Below are positions 50,875 to 58,973 of a stretch of 64,000 nt of DNA, one piece after another. A program made the position numbers and the translations under genes. This stretch comes from a virus: IMG/VR virus record IMGVR_UViG_3300023273_000812, positions 37,750 through 101,749 of that record; one strand, given 5' to 3'. Within the stretch, counting starts at the first letter, position 1. Every line of letters begins with the position of its first letter. The notes under the pieces were generated by a model that made no database searches, had not been told where the DNA came from, and saw only the letters and a program-made list of their open reading frames with translations.

Positions 50875-51384
50875 ATGTATTTATTATTAACGGGCTTATG
50901 TTTTGCCCAAGAGCCTACTTTACCGGAAGTACAACCTGAACAACAAGAAGTGACTGTAGAAGAAGTTGCTGTTGAAGAAGAAGGTGAACCCCGATCGGAA
51001 GAAGTTAAATCGGAAGAAGGTGAAGTACAAGTAGAAGAGGTTAAGTCTGAAGAGGTTGTAGTAGAAGAAACTATTGCTACTACAGACGAAGAAGCGTTAG
51101 AAGATGCAAAGGCTTTCTACAAAGCTGTTGAAACTCAAGATTGGCCGCTGGCTGCAGGTTTCCTTGTAATGTTATTAGTATATGCTTCTAATCGTTTCGG
51201 TTTAAAAGAAAAGGTTGGAGCACATAACATTCCTTATGTGTCTTTAGTACTTGGTATTCTTAGTTCTGTAGGTGTTTCTTTAGCCTCTGGTGGTTCTATG
51301 GGTGTAGCACTCGAAGCGGGTGTAATCGCAGGATTAGCGGCTATTGGTTCATGGGAGACTGTATTTAAGAAGTTTCTTAAATAA
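50875..51384 (+). CDS. holin-like membrane protein with signal peptide and acidic stalk
   Basis: This 169-residue protein begins with a hydrophobic stretch ending in CFAQ, consistent with a short signal peptide. Residues 15-75 are a low-complexity glutamate- and valine-rich stalk. The C-terminal half has hydrophobic segments near 98-113, 122-142 and 146-160, the last followed by WETVFKKFLK. This topology and basic tail resemble small phage holins, but no family motif proves it. It lies alone between two terminators, which suits a separately timed lysis gene. Confidence 0.5.
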   Translation: MYLLLTGLCFAQEPTLPEVQPEQQEVTVEEVAVEEEGEPRSEEVKSEEGEVQVEEVKSEEVVVEETIATTDEEALEDAKAFYKAVETQDWPLAAGFLVMLLVYASNRFGLKEKVGAHNIPYVSLVLGILSSVGVSLASGGSMGVALEAGVIAGLAAIGSWETVFKKFLK

Positions 51385-51386
51385 AC

Positions 51387-51402
51387 AATAATAAGTCTAT
51401 AC
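51387..51402 (+). promoter_or_regulatory. late-promoter-like motif AATA-N5-TCTATAC
   Basis: Exact match, three bases after the holin-like stop and six bases before a terminator-like hairpin. Confidence 0.55.
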
Positions 51403-51407
51403 CTAAA

Positions 51408-51445
51408 ACACTATGTACAGTATGTATGTGTACATAGTGTTTTTC
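51408..51445 (+). terminator. intrinsic terminator
   Basis: ACACTATGTACA and its complement form a twelve-pair stem followed by TTTTC. Confidence 0.8.
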
Positions 51446-51465
51446 ATTGTAAACGGAGTAAAAAA

Positions 51466-51822
51466 ATGAGAAGGAATAAAGTAGCACGAGCCCAGCGCGT
51501 AGATAAAGCTTTAGATAAGGCTTTTAAAATACAGGAAAGAAAACCCCCTATTATGGGTATGCCTAATCTAACTTGGGTTAATGACGGTGGTGGTGATTTT
51601 TTTGTGAATATTAATGGGGACAAGGACCGAGGGGTTTACGGACAAATTCTGGAGACGCGTTGGGCCTTGATGACTTCAGATAAAACTTTAAAAAAGTTAC
51701 CTAAATTCTTGTACGCTGACATATATGAGAGTCCTAAAGGAATAATGATGACAGAGGACCCTGCCTATGTAATTGGGGCTATTGAAGAACTCGAAAAGAT
51801 GATTTTAGATTTACTAATGTAA
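51466..51822 (+). CDS. hypothetical protein
   Basis: This 118-residue protein starts after CGGAG. The N-terminus is basic (RRNKVARAQRVDKALDKAFK), like other presumed tags. The rest is mixed alpha/beta with WVNDGGGDFFVNINGDKD. It stands alone between terminators. No family is recognised. Confidence 0.65.
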   Translation: MRRNKVARAQRVDKALDKAFKIQERKPPIMGMPNLTWVNDGGGDFFVNINGDKDRGVYGQILETRWALMTSDKTLKKLPKFLYADIYESPKGIMMTEDPAYVIGAIEELEKMILDLLM

Positions 51823-51855
51823 GTGTGTTAATCCCTATACATAGTAGAGTACAAT

Positions 51856-51887
51856 AAAAGGATGACGGTTATAGTCATCCTTTTTTA
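51856..51887 (+). terminator. intrinsic terminator
   Basis: AAAAGGATGAC and its complement enclose GGTTATA, followed by TTTTTT. Confidence 0.9.
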
Positions 51888-51893
51888 TTAGAC

Positions 51894-51909
51894 AATAATG
51901 TTTTTATAC
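51894..51909 (+). promoter_or_regulatory. late-promoter-like motif AATA-N5-TTTATAC
   Basis: Exact match directly after a terminator, 21 bases ahead of the start at 51931. Confidence 0.65.
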
Positions 51910-51930
51910 AAGATGTAAGGTAGGCGGTTT

Positions 51931-52563
51931 ATGAGTATACAAAAAGAAACATTCAGAAAAGCCAAAGGAAATATGAATATGGGTTTTACATTAGAACATA
52001 CAGATAAAACTACATCGTTTAAAGGTGAAGTGTTTATTGAGTTAGTAGATAGTAATGGTGAATTACTACATAAAGAACACAAAAAGAACATCATTACATT
52101 AGACGCTGGTATCTTAGCCGCTATCTTGTTTAAAGATCCAAGTTCAAGAAATAACGGTGTTAATATGTTGGCTGTAGGTACAGGTGCCACAGGTGCTTTA
52201 TTATCACCAGACGCTCCAGACCAAAGACAACGTAAACTCAATGCCGAAATCTCTCGTAAACCTTTTACACAAACTGTCTTTAGAGACGCAAGTGGAGCCG
52301 CTGTAGGTATACCTACTAATGTGGTAGACTTTACTTGTACTTTTGATGAAGGGGAGGCTGTAGGACCTTTAAACGAAATGGGTTTATTGTCTACTATATC
52401 GGATAACACTGGTATTAAGAATGACAATCCAGATAGTTTTCCTACAAGGGATTTAACACAAGACTTAACATTGTATGACATTCTTATTAACTACTTAACC
52501 TTTTCGGTTATTTCAAAACCATCCACTGCTAGATTAACAATTACTTGGCGTATAACATTCTAG
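51931..52563 (+). CDS. tail/baseplate-like structural protein
   Basis: This 210-residue protein matches a common phage structural pattern: KKNIITLDAGILAAILF, NMLAVGTGATGALLSPD, QRKLNAEISRK, then a strand set ending VGPLNEMGLL and LTITWRITF. Proteins with this layout are usually annotated as tail or baseplate components. The next two genes follow closely and probably act with it. Confidence 0.6.
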   Translation: MSIQKETFRKAKGNMNMGFTLEHTDKTTSFKGEVFIELVDSNGELLHKEHKKNIITLDAGILAAILFKDPSSRNNGVNMLAVGTGATGALLSPDAPDQRQRKLNAEISRKPFTQTVFRDASGAAVGIPTNVVDFTCTFDEGEAVGPLNEMGLLSTISDNTGIKNDNPDSFPTRDLTQDLTLYDILINYLTFSVISKPSTARLTITWRITF

Positions 52564-52572
52564 GAGACTCTT

Positions 52573-53013
52573 ATGAGTGAAATTAAAAAACTATACAGCC
52601 TAATAGCCCCGGCTATTAGAAAACAAGACCTGGATCTTTTAATCCAGTTGGAAGAATTAGACCTTGCTTTAAACGCGGGTTTACATAAACAGATTTTTAA
52701 CGGTGCTTTAGACATTGTACAAAAAACTTTTGAAGCCGGTCTGGGCGATGAATGGTTCGAGTATGATGATATGAATAATTACCAATGGGAATCTTCTAAC
52801 CCACTCTCTTACACATTAACAAACCTAGGTAGTCTGGGTTTCGCAGACACTCAGGCTTTTATAGGGGATATAAAGTCTGTGGATAAACAAGTAAACATTA
52901 AAGTCGATTATCCACGTGACGAAACAGTTATCACATTAACTTGGCCTAAGTTTAGATCTGTATTAGACATTAAAAAAGTAAACGAAGCCTTAAAGCGTTT
53001 TAGACGATTATAA
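52573..53013 (+). CDS. hypothetical structural-operon protein
   Basis: This 146-residue protein has a helical first half (IRKQDLDLLIQLEELDLALN) and a beta second half, with a basic end (KRFRRL). It lies ten bases after the tail-like gene. No family is recognised. Confidence 0.55.
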   Translation: MSEIKKLYSLIAPAIRKQDLDLLIQLEELDLALNAGLHKQIFNGALDIVQKTFEAGLGDEWFEYDDMNNYQWESSNPLSYTLTNLGSLGFADTQAFIGDIKSVDKQVNIKVDYPRDETVITLTWPKFRSVLDIKKVNEALKRFRRL

Positions 53014-53022
53014 TCGGTTCGT

Positions 53023-53319
53023 ATGTATACAGTACAGTTTACTTTTAGTTTAGAGGGTCAGTCCTATCCACAGGGTGACCCTTTCCATTGTAGTACAGGT
53101 GAAGAAGCGGTTATTAAAGCCTTGTTATATTTAACAACGGCTATAAGTAACTGTGACTTTGTAGTTATGGAATTAAAAGACAACAGTACTGTAATATACT
53201 TTTGGGAAGACCCTAGTGTACAAATACAAATAACTCCCAATGTGTTAACAAAGGGAGTTACTAAGGTTGGTCCTAAGTCTTTAAAGACTGGAATGTCTGT
53301 AGGTGTTGTAGAACTTTAG
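53023..53319 (+). CDS. hypothetical protein
   Basis: This 98-residue mixed alpha/beta protein ends four bases inside the convergent metallophosphoesterase gene. TAACTCCC and its complement GGGAGTTA, near 53229-53260, form a hairpin inside its last third. No family is recognised. Confidence 0.55.
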   Translation: MYTVQFTFSLEGQSYPQGDPFHCSTGEEAVIKALLYLTTAISNCDFVVMELKDNSTVIYFWEDPSVQIQITPNVLTKGVTKVGPKSLKTGMSVGVVEL

Positions 53320-54641
53320 AATGCTAGTTGAGTAATACCTAACTCTTTAGCCAGTTGGTTTCTATTGTCTTCACCTTTATAAATCTTACCTTCGAAGTAA
53401 AGAATACCGTCATGGATAGGAGCAGCCCAGATATGTTCTTGACCATTACTATCTAAGATACCAAAACCAACACCATGTTGCCAATCTGGTCTAGGAGATA
53501 CACCAGGTGTACCACCGTCAATACGACATAAACAACCTGGTTGCATTACAGTAATGTTTCTAGACCCTTGTGGTGTTTCTACACGACCACAAGCTAACTC
53601 TAAACCGTGACCATGTCCTTTCACCATTGAGTAAGACTTAGTACGGGCTAACTTACTTGTTACACCTTTACCATGTCCTTCGCCATGACAGATTTGAATA
53701 CAATCCCATAACCAGTAATCCGCAGGGAATGGTTTAATGTATTCAATTTCAAGTTGGTCTAAGTGTAGTAGTCTTTCAATACACAATGCAGGTAATGTTT
53801 CACCTGCAGGTGCTAAATGAGTAGTCTCGGGTAATAACTCTGTAAGGGCTTTTTGAATCCTTTGTTCGTGATTACCCTCTAACCATATTATCTGTGCTGT
53901 AGGACACGCTTCCCTAATACGACACAAGTCGTAATACAGTTCATTAATAGTTACAGATGTTGTCTGTCTATATTCAGGAGGTCTAGGAAACTTTAAAGAC
54001 CATTGTGCTAAGTCTAACATATCCCCTAACAGAACAATTACTTCTGGTTGCCAATCATAAGCCAGTTTAATAACAGCATCAATACCTTTACGATCGTGGA
54101 TAGGTTCTAACTTAGTATAGTCTGAACTCCAAACATGACCATGTTGTGTGTCTGGAATAAACAAAACCTTTTTATGGTTGGTAGACTTCTTAGGTGTTTT
54201 AGGTGCTTTAAGTTCGATCTTGTTAGCGGGTTTAATTTCGTCTACAAGTCTTCTTTCTAAACGGGCTTTGATTTGATACAAAGTAACAATCTGAGGTGTT
54301 CCACTCTCAGTACTTTGTGCTTGTTCCCATGTATTAATAGTATGTGCTACTACTGTCCACTTATCTAAGTCTGTATTAGTTGCTTGTAGTAGTTCTTCTA
54401 AAGAAGTAACCCTACGACCAATAGAGGAGTATTCTTTTTCGTATTCGTCATCACACAAAGTATCGATTCTTTGTTTAGTTAAAGGGGCCTTATTAGTTTC
54501 ATTGTGGTATCTCTTAATGTAAGAAGCGTACCCCATTGAGATACCAAGGATGTTAGAGATGTCTTTATTAGTGGCTTTATTCCAATCTACTAAGTGTTTT
54601 TTGTCTTGGTAGATTTGAAGTAAGTTTTGGCTGATTTTCAT
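53316..54641 (-). CDS. metallophosphoesterase with N-terminal HTH
   Basis: This 441-residue protein carries a calcineurin-type metallophosphoesterase domain from about residue 154: LFIPDTQHGH, VLLGDMLD, WLEGNHEQR, CHGEGH and GHGHG supply the metal ligands in order. Residues 1-60 look like a helix-turn-helix (NKDISNILGISMGYASYIKRYH), suggesting DNA binding. Family members include nucleases of the Mre11/SbcD type and phosphatases, so it could act with the half ABC-ATPase at 3069 as an SbcCD-like pair, but the genes are far apart. It is transcribed after the SWIM protein gene. Confidence 0.8.
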   Translation of the reverse strand: MKISQNLLQIYQDKKHLVDWNKATNKDISNILGISMGYASYIKRYHNETNKAPLTKQRIDTLCDDEYEKEYSSIGRRVTSLEELLQATNTDLDKWTVVAHTINTWEQAQSTESGTPQIVTLYQIKARLERRLVDEIKPANKIELKAPKTPKKSTNHKKVLFIPDTQHGHVWSSDYTKLEPIHDRKGIDAVIKLAYDWQPEVIVLLGDMLDLAQWSLKFPRPPEYRQTTSVTINELYYDLCRIREACPTAQIIWLEGNHEQRIQKALTELLPETTHLAPAGETLPALCIERLLHLDQLEIEYIKPFPADYWLWDCIQICHGEGHGKGVTSKLARTKSYSMVKGHGHGLELACGRVETPQGSRNITVMQPGCLCRIDGGTPGVSPRPDWQHGVGFGILDSNGQEHIWAAPIHDGILYFEGKIYKGEDNRNQLAKELGITQLAF

Positions 54642-54648
54642 CTGTACC

Positions 54649-55503
54649 TCAAAGTTGGTTGATAACTGCTACAATATGTTTACACAGTTTGTTGTTTTGG
54701 TTTGGGTCTTTTACTTTCGGCTTAGTGGCTGTACCTTTCGGCTCTCCTAGTAAGTACCCTTGTTTAAAAGCCCAATACTCAGGACCCGAGTATTGGAAAA
54801 AGTTACAGTCACAGACTACATTAATAGAAGGCTCTGTTTGAACCTTTACCTTATAATCATTAGCCTTGAACAGTAATACACCATTCTTACTGTTAAGTTG
54901 TTTAATTTGTACACTGTCCGCGTTTTGTTTAATACTAGGGTTAAGACCCTTAGTTAGACTTTGTAGTGTGTTAGACTGTTTTGTGTACGCGTGTACAACA
55001 TTTAAAACAGAAGCCCTTCTTGTTGTATTACGATTCTTATTTTTCTGACGCCGTTTCTTTATTTGTTTCTTAACACTTGGTTTGCGTTGGTACTTCTTTT
55101 GGCGTTTAAGGATCTTTTGTTTATTCTTACGATAGTACTTTTTAGACTTTTGTTTATCCCGACCCTTTTGTTTCTTTTGTCTTTTCCAAGCGTTTTCTTC
55201 TTCTAACTCACCCTCTTTGTCCATACCTTCTTCTATAGACATATATCTGTCTACTACATTGGCAGTCATTGTTCTTCTAGTAACAGAGTACCCATCCTCT
55301 TTATATGGTACACCATATTGAGCACCGGGTAGGCTTTCTGTTCTTGGTTGTACATTCTCTGGTTTTGTAAACTCGACATTATCTATGTAAGTTTCACTAC
55401 GGGATTCTGGTAATGCTGAGTCCGGTTCTCTGTCGGAGTTTGTTGGTAAGTTGTAAACGGACTTAGGACTAACATTGTTGTTAAGTAAGTTAGATCTTTT
55501 CAT
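54649..55503 (-). CDS. very basic protein with SWIM-like zinc finger
   Basis: ATG 55503 behind AGGT gives 284 residues; the longer ORF upstream lacks a ribosome binding site. Residues 85-160 are extremely basic with repeated KKQKxxKKYYRK-type units. The C-terminus reads CDCNFFQYSG...LCKHIVAVINQL, matching the C-x-C...C-x-H pattern of SWIM zinc fingers, which bind DNA or proteins. It could organise DNA or act in recombination with the metallophosphoesterase downstream. The basic region is also seen in virion-packaged DNA-binding proteins. Confidence 0.7.
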   Translation of the reverse strand: MKRSNLLNNNVSPKSVYNLPTNSDREPDSALPESRSETYIDNVEFTKPENVQPRTESLPGAQYGVPYKEDGYSVTRRTMTANVVDRYMSIEEGMDKEGELEEENAWKRQKKQKGRDKQKSKKYYRKNKQKILKRQKKYQRKPSVKKQIKKRRQKNKNRNTTRRASVLNVVHAYTKQSNTLQSLTKGLNPSIKQNADSVQIKQLNSKNGVLLFKANDYKVKVQTEPSINVVCDCNFFQYSGPEYWAFKQGYLLGEPKGTATKPKVKDPNQNNKLCKHIVAVINQL

Positions 55504-55539
55504 GTTATACCTGTTTATTAGTTTATAGTTTATATAGAA

Positions 55540-55555
55540 ACATAAACTAAGTATT
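55540..55555 (-). promoter_or_regulatory. late-promoter-like motif AATA-N5-TTTATGT
   Basis: Minus-strand copy, 36 bases ahead of 55503; its first 15 bases match the capsid promoter at 34483. Confidence 0.55.
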
Positions 55556-55587
55556 GTTTTCATGTTAAAATTAAAAAGGAGACTGTA

Positions 55588-55833
55588 ATGACTATTACAA
55601 TAAATATGTATAAAATTAACTCTAAGACTAACACTTATACCTTTCTTAATACTATGGAACTGGAGAGTGGTGATAACACTACTTGGAAAGAACATACACA
55701 TCCTAGAACAGGACAGTATGGTAAAGCCTTTAAAAAAGGTGTGTTAGAAGCCTTAAAGAAAGGACGGGCTGTAACAGAGTACAAAGAACCCCATGAAGGA
55801 TGGTTTCAGCTTGAGTTTACCATTAACGATTAA
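55588..55833 (+). CDS. hypothetical protein
   Basis: This 81-residue protein starts behind AAGGAGA. It is mixed alpha/beta with a central basic GKAFKKGVLEALKKG segment and an aromatic end (EGWFQLEFTIND). It diverges from the SWIM protein gene. No family is recognised. Confidence 0.65.
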   Translation: MTITINMYKINSKTNTYTFLNTMELESGDNTTWKEHTHPRTGQYGKAFKKGVLEALKKGRAVTEYKEPHEGWFQLEFTIND

Positions 55834-55841
55834 TGTGTTAC

Positions 55842-55857
55842 AATAGACTTCCTATCC
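55842..55857 (+). promoter_or_regulatory. late-promoter-like motif AATA-N5-CCTATCC
   Basis: Variant, 37 bases ahead of the lipoprotein start at 55895. Confidence 0.4.
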
Positions 55858-55894
55858 GTAGGATGAGTGTAACATTTAAAACGAGGAGACTATA

Positions 55895-56071
55895 ATGTTA
55901 ACAATGTTAGTATTGCTATTGGCTTGTGGAGATAAATCGGAAGACTCTGCATTAACCGAACCTTCAAACGAAGAAACAGCTACAGAAGAACAAGTAGAAG
56001 ATACTGGAGCAGAACAAGGTGAAGATACAGGTTCAGAGGAACAAGTAGAAGACACAGGCTCTGCAGAGTAA
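55895..56071 (+). CDS. small lipoprotein with acidic DTG repeats
   Basis: This 58-residue protein is flanked by AGGAG upstream and a terminator downstream. It starts MLTMLVLLLACGDKSED, a short signal with a lipobox (LLAC, lipidated at C11). The mature part is acidic and repeats the unit EQVEDTG (VEDTGAEQGEDTGSEEQVEDTGS), which looks like an intragenic duplication. It would be anchored in a host membrane. Possible roles are an outer-membrane spanin subunit or a superinfection-exclusion lipoprotein; neither can be shown from sequence. Confidence 0.75.
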   Translation: MLTMLVLLLACGDKSEDSALTEPSNEETATEEQVEDTGAEQGEDTGSEEQVEDTGSAE

Positions 56072-56095
56072 GTTTTAGTTATAACTAAATACAAT

Positions 56096-56127
56096 AAAGG
56101 CTACCTATCGTGGGTAGCCTTTTTTAT
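56096..56127 (+). terminator. intrinsic terminator
   Basis: AAAGGCTACC and its complement enclose TATCGTG, followed by TTTTTT. It lies between convergent genes and may work in both directions. Confidence 0.9.
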
Positions 56128-56138
56128 TACACGTTTTA

Positions 56139-56993
56139 TTAAAGTCTGTCTAGTAAAAACCTAACCTCAACATCACCACCACTATATGTTTCCATACCAT
56201 TAGGATCTAAGAAGTTTAACTCTAGTATTAAAGTGTAAGACATCTTGTCTGTCATAATAGAACCTTCAAGGGTCTTTTTAGCGTCTTTAGGTATACTCAA
56301 AGAAAACAAGTTTCTTTGAACTAGGTTGTCCTCGTCTATAACAACATCAGACATATCAATAGCATGACGAACATCTATGTTATCTACAACACACTTTCGC
56401 ATTATAAACTCTTGTTGGTGAATACCTGTTTCGTCTTTTACAATAGCCTCTAACTCTAATTCTCCACTTACAATGTTTGAATCGTAGTCTATAAGTAGAG
56501 TACCCTCTAAAGCCGTTACATTATCTATCTTATAGGCCTTCTGTGAAAATAAAGCGTAGGGTTCCATCCCTAAGTGTTCGGCTACCATGTCCTCTACTTC
56601 ACTAGAAGATATAACTTTACCTTTGTATACATAGTTATATACCTTAGGCATAAAGTAAAGGTAATTATCTCTGTAGGATAAGTTGTCGTTAAACGGTTGG
56701 CTAGACCAATCCTGAAAATTACTTTCAAGTGGTGTTATATAATAATTTACTAAGGCCTTGTATACAAGTGCTATTAAACCTTTCTCTTCGGGTTCCAAAG
56801 TAACACTTAGTTCAAATGCTTGTTGGAAGTAATCTGGGTCGTTTGTTTTTAAAATTGTTTGTATCTTCTTACCATATTCGCCGTTAGAGGGCCTTCTTGC
56901 TATCTCTGAAGGATAATCATAAATAAATGTTTGGTATAACTCCCCCAGAGTAGAATCCTCAAAGGTTATGGCGTGTAAGTCAAAGATAGACAT
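56139..56993 (-). CDS. hypothetical protein
   Basis: This 284-residue minus-strand protein starts MSIFDLHAITFEDSTLGEL. The N-terminal half is helical and aromatic-rich; the C-terminal half is beta-rich (LEGTLLIDYDSNIV, LILELNFLDPNG). A late-promoter-like motif lies upstream on the same strand. Beta-rich content suggests a virion component. No family is recognised. Confidence 0.65.
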   Translation of the reverse strand: MSIFDLHAITFEDSTLGELYQTFIYDYPSEIARRPSNGEYGKKIQTILKTNDPDYFQQAFELSVTLEPEEKGLIALVYKALVNYYITPLESNFQDWSSQPFNDNLSYRDNYLYFMPKVYNYVYKGKVISSSEVEDMVAEHLGMEPYALFSQKAYKIDNVTALEGTLLIDYDSNIVSGELELEAIVKDETGIHQQEFIMRKCVVDNIDVRHAIDMSDVVIDEDNLVQRNLFSLSIPKDAKKTLEGSIMTDKMSYTLILELNFLDPNGMETYSGGDVEVRFLLDRL

Positions 56994-57033
56994 AACTATT
57001 CCTCATGTTGTTTATTATATATTGTGTATAGTA

Positions 57034-57049
57034 CTATAATATGTTTATT
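57034..57049 (-). promoter_or_regulatory. late-promoter-like motif AATA-N5-ATTATAG
   Basis: Minus-strand variant, 40 bases ahead of 56993. Confidence 0.4.
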
Positions 57050-57064
57050 GTAAGGAGTTTAACC

Positions 57065-57448
57065 ATGCCTTTTTATAGTTATAAGTGTGTAGAGTGTACA
57101 AGTGTTTTTAAAAAGTTACTACCTTTCTCCCAGTCCACATTAACACAAACTTGTACAGAATGTAACAGTACCAATACACACAAGGAAGTCACGATACCAC
57201 AAGTAGTGTTTAAGGGTGACGGTTGGGCTGATAAGAACGCTCGTATTAAACAACAGATGGGTATGAAAAATAAAAAGTTATCCAAAAAAGAAGACCAGAT
57301 AAAACGAGAGGAGTTAAATGTAAAGTTGGCTCCGAATGTTGAGGGTGAAAGAGTAGAATCGTGGGGTGAGGCTGTTAAGTTAGCCAAGTCTAAGGGGAAG
57401 GATACAACACTTTACGAAAAGAAAGCCCAAGAATCAAAAGAATCATAA
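57065..57448 (+). CDS. FmdB-type zinc ribbon protein
   Basis: ATG 57065 behind AAGGAG gives 127 residues. The first 60 match FmdB-like zinc ribbons: MPFYSYKCVECTSVFKKL, then CTECNSTNTHKEV and KGDGWADKN. Such proteins bind zinc through two CxxC knuckles and are common in large phages, with roles proposed in transcription or nucleic-acid binding. The C-terminal half is basic and helical, without a recognised motif. Confidence 0.75.
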   Translation: MPFYSYKCVECTSVFKKLLPFSQSTLTQTCTECNSTNTHKEVTIPQVVFKGDGWADKNARIKQQMGMKNKKLSKKEDQIKREELNVKLAPNVEGERVESWGEAVKLAKSKGKDTTLYEKKAQESKES

Positions 57449-57449
57449 C

Positions 57450-57465
57450 AATAATGTGTTTATAG
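57450..57465 (+). promoter_or_regulatory. late-promoter-like motif AATA-N5-TTTATAG
   Basis: One mismatch, two bases after the zinc-ribbon stop and 28 bases ahead of 57494. Confidence 0.55.
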
Positions 57466-57493
57466 ATTTAGTTTTGTTAGATAGGAGAAGTTT

Positions 57494-58183
57494 ATGTCCT
57501 TTGTAACATATCCAAATCTAATAGATAGATTCAATAACTCTGTATACTTACAGGTTGTGGAGAAACATTTAGATAAAAACACTTATAGTGTAAAACTACA
57601 AGGTTCTAAAACACTGAATCCACCTGTTGCGGGTGATATGGTTACAGTGTTAAAAGGGCAAGACTATATGTCTAGTTCTATTAAACAGAACCGTACAAAT
57701 ATAGTAGAGCGTTCTAGAAAAGGTTGTATGTACATTAACATTGACCCAGATGATTACGCTTCTACTACCTTTCATGGAGAAGGTGCTATTAACTTTGTTC
57801 GTATACTAGAGTTAGATAGTGCTGGATCTGTTCTTAAAACTGGTGGTTGGTTAGTTGTACCTACCGCTAGTTTTGTACATGCTCAACAAGGTCTACTGGC
57901 CGTCAATGGAACAGCCCCTAGTGTAAGTACACCTACTACTTATAGTGGATTACCTCCCGTAGATAGTATGAGTGTATTGTTTCCAAGTAAAGTTGAGCGT
58001 ATAACTTTTTACAATACTGGATCTAATCCTATTTTTATAGCCTTAGGTTCAGGTTTACAAGAGGTACAAGTTGCGAATGGTGATTCTATTACCTTTCACG
58101 ACTCTGGAACTTCAACTATCTTTCTTAGAGCCGTAGGTGGTACTTCCACCTTCACTTTAAATTGTGTGATACCAAAAGGTTAA
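57494..58183 (+). CDS. virion structural protein
   Basis: This 229-residue beta-rich protein starts behind TAGGAG. The C-terminal domain (VERITFYNTGSNPIFIALG, ITFHDSGTSTIFLRAVGGTSTF) resembles the small beta barrels of decoration and fibre proteins. It precedes the highly expressed gene at 58241. No family is recognised. Confidence 0.6.
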   Translation: MSFVTYPNLIDRFNNSVYLQVVEKHLDKNTYSVKLQGSKTLNPPVAGDMVTVLKGQDYMSSSIKQNRTNIVERSRKGCMYINIDPDDYASTTFHGEGAINFVRILELDSAGSVLKTGGWLVVPTASFVHAQQGLLAVNGTAPSVSTPTTYSGLPPVDSMSVLFPSKVERITFYNTGSNPIFIALGSGLQEVQVANGDSITFHDSGTSTIFLRAVGGTSTFTLNCVIPKG

Positions 58184-58203
58184 CACATAATCCAAAACCC
58201 CTT

Positions 58204-58217
58204 ATCACGAAAGTGAT
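58204..58217 (+). promoter_or_regulatory. GNRA-loop hairpin in leader
   Basis: ATCAC-GAAA-GTGAT, 23 bases before ATG 58241 of a codon-optimised structural gene. It probably stabilises the mRNA 5' end. Confidence 0.55.
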
Positions 58218-58240
58218 GTTTTATTTATTAGGAGAATATA

Positions 58241-58903
58241 ATGGCTAATAATGCTTATATCTGTCGAGTTCGCTCTGACATCCCTGCTGGAACAATGCAA
58301 GTTACTGATTTGCATCCTAACACTTCTCAGGCTTCTGGTGTTTACCATCCTGTAACTCAATCTGGTTATGTACCTGCTATCGCGGAAAACGATACTTTGG
58401 CTGCTTTGGTTGCTAATGCTACTGTTGCAGAATACAAAGGTCTTTCGGCTTACTTGATCGCTAATGTAATCGACGCTGTTTCTGGTGTTACTATCACTGT
58501 AGCAGTTGCTAACGATACTGCTATTGATCTTATCGCTCTTAAGAACGCTGGGTCTGCTATTACCTTGACTGTAGTTAACGCTCAGTTGGTTGCTAACGGC
58601 GCTGGTGCGGCTACTGCATTAAGTTCTGGTGGGTCTACTGGTTCTTTGGAAGCCGTTCTTAAAATCTTAGGTGGTGGTAAGTTCACTCTTCCTTCTGGAT
58701 CTATTGTAGGTGGTTTGGCTGCTGGATCTGGTTTAGGTTCATTTGACGATGACGGTTATCGCCAAATCTACATCACTGGATCTTTACAGTTGTCTTGTGG
58801 AGAAGGTGTATTGTCTAAGTTGGCAAGTTCCTCTTTCTCATACAAAGGAACTGCTGGAAGAGCTGTTGTTGTATACGACGCTTCTGGTAATGTACTGGCT
58901 TAA
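58241..58903 (+). CDS. highly expressed virion structural protein
   Basis: This 220-residue alanine-, glycine- and serine-rich protein has codons biased like the major capsid gene. Its N-terminus (ICRVRSDIPAGTMQVTDLH) resembles that of the protein at 14597. A long alanine- and valine-rich beta region follows. It is probably an abundant decoration or tail protein. It is bounded by a leader hairpin and a terminator. Confidence 0.65.
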   Translation: MANNAYICRVRSDIPAGTMQVTDLHPNTSQASGVYHPVTQSGYVPAIAENDTLAALVANATVAEYKGLSAYLIANVIDAVSGVTITVAVANDTAIDLIALKNAGSAITLTVVNAQLVANGAGAATALSSGGSTGSLEAVLKILGGGKFTLPSGSIVGGLAAGSGLGSFDDDGYRQIYITGSLQLSCGEGVLSKLASSSFSYKGTAGRAVVVYDASGNVLA

Positions 58904-58925
58904 TTAAGTTTGTATGTGTAAGTAT

Positions 58926-58957
58926 AGGTGGTAGTAAAAATTACTACCACCTTTTTT
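58926..58957 (+). terminator. intrinsic terminator
   Basis: AGGTGGTAGTAA-AAA-TTACTACCACCT followed by TTTTTT. Confidence 0.9.
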
Positions 58958-58973
58958 AAAAGGGTTTGTGGTT

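Noticed and set aside
54649-55701. 350-residue version of the SWIM protein
   Set aside because: The first 66 codons cross the promoter region, lack a ribosome binding site and have non-coding composition.
55876-56094. Minus-strand 72-codon ORF opposite the lipoprotein
   Set aside because: It is an antisense shadow of the acidic repeats. The plus-strand lipoprotein has the ribosome binding site, lipobox and terminator.
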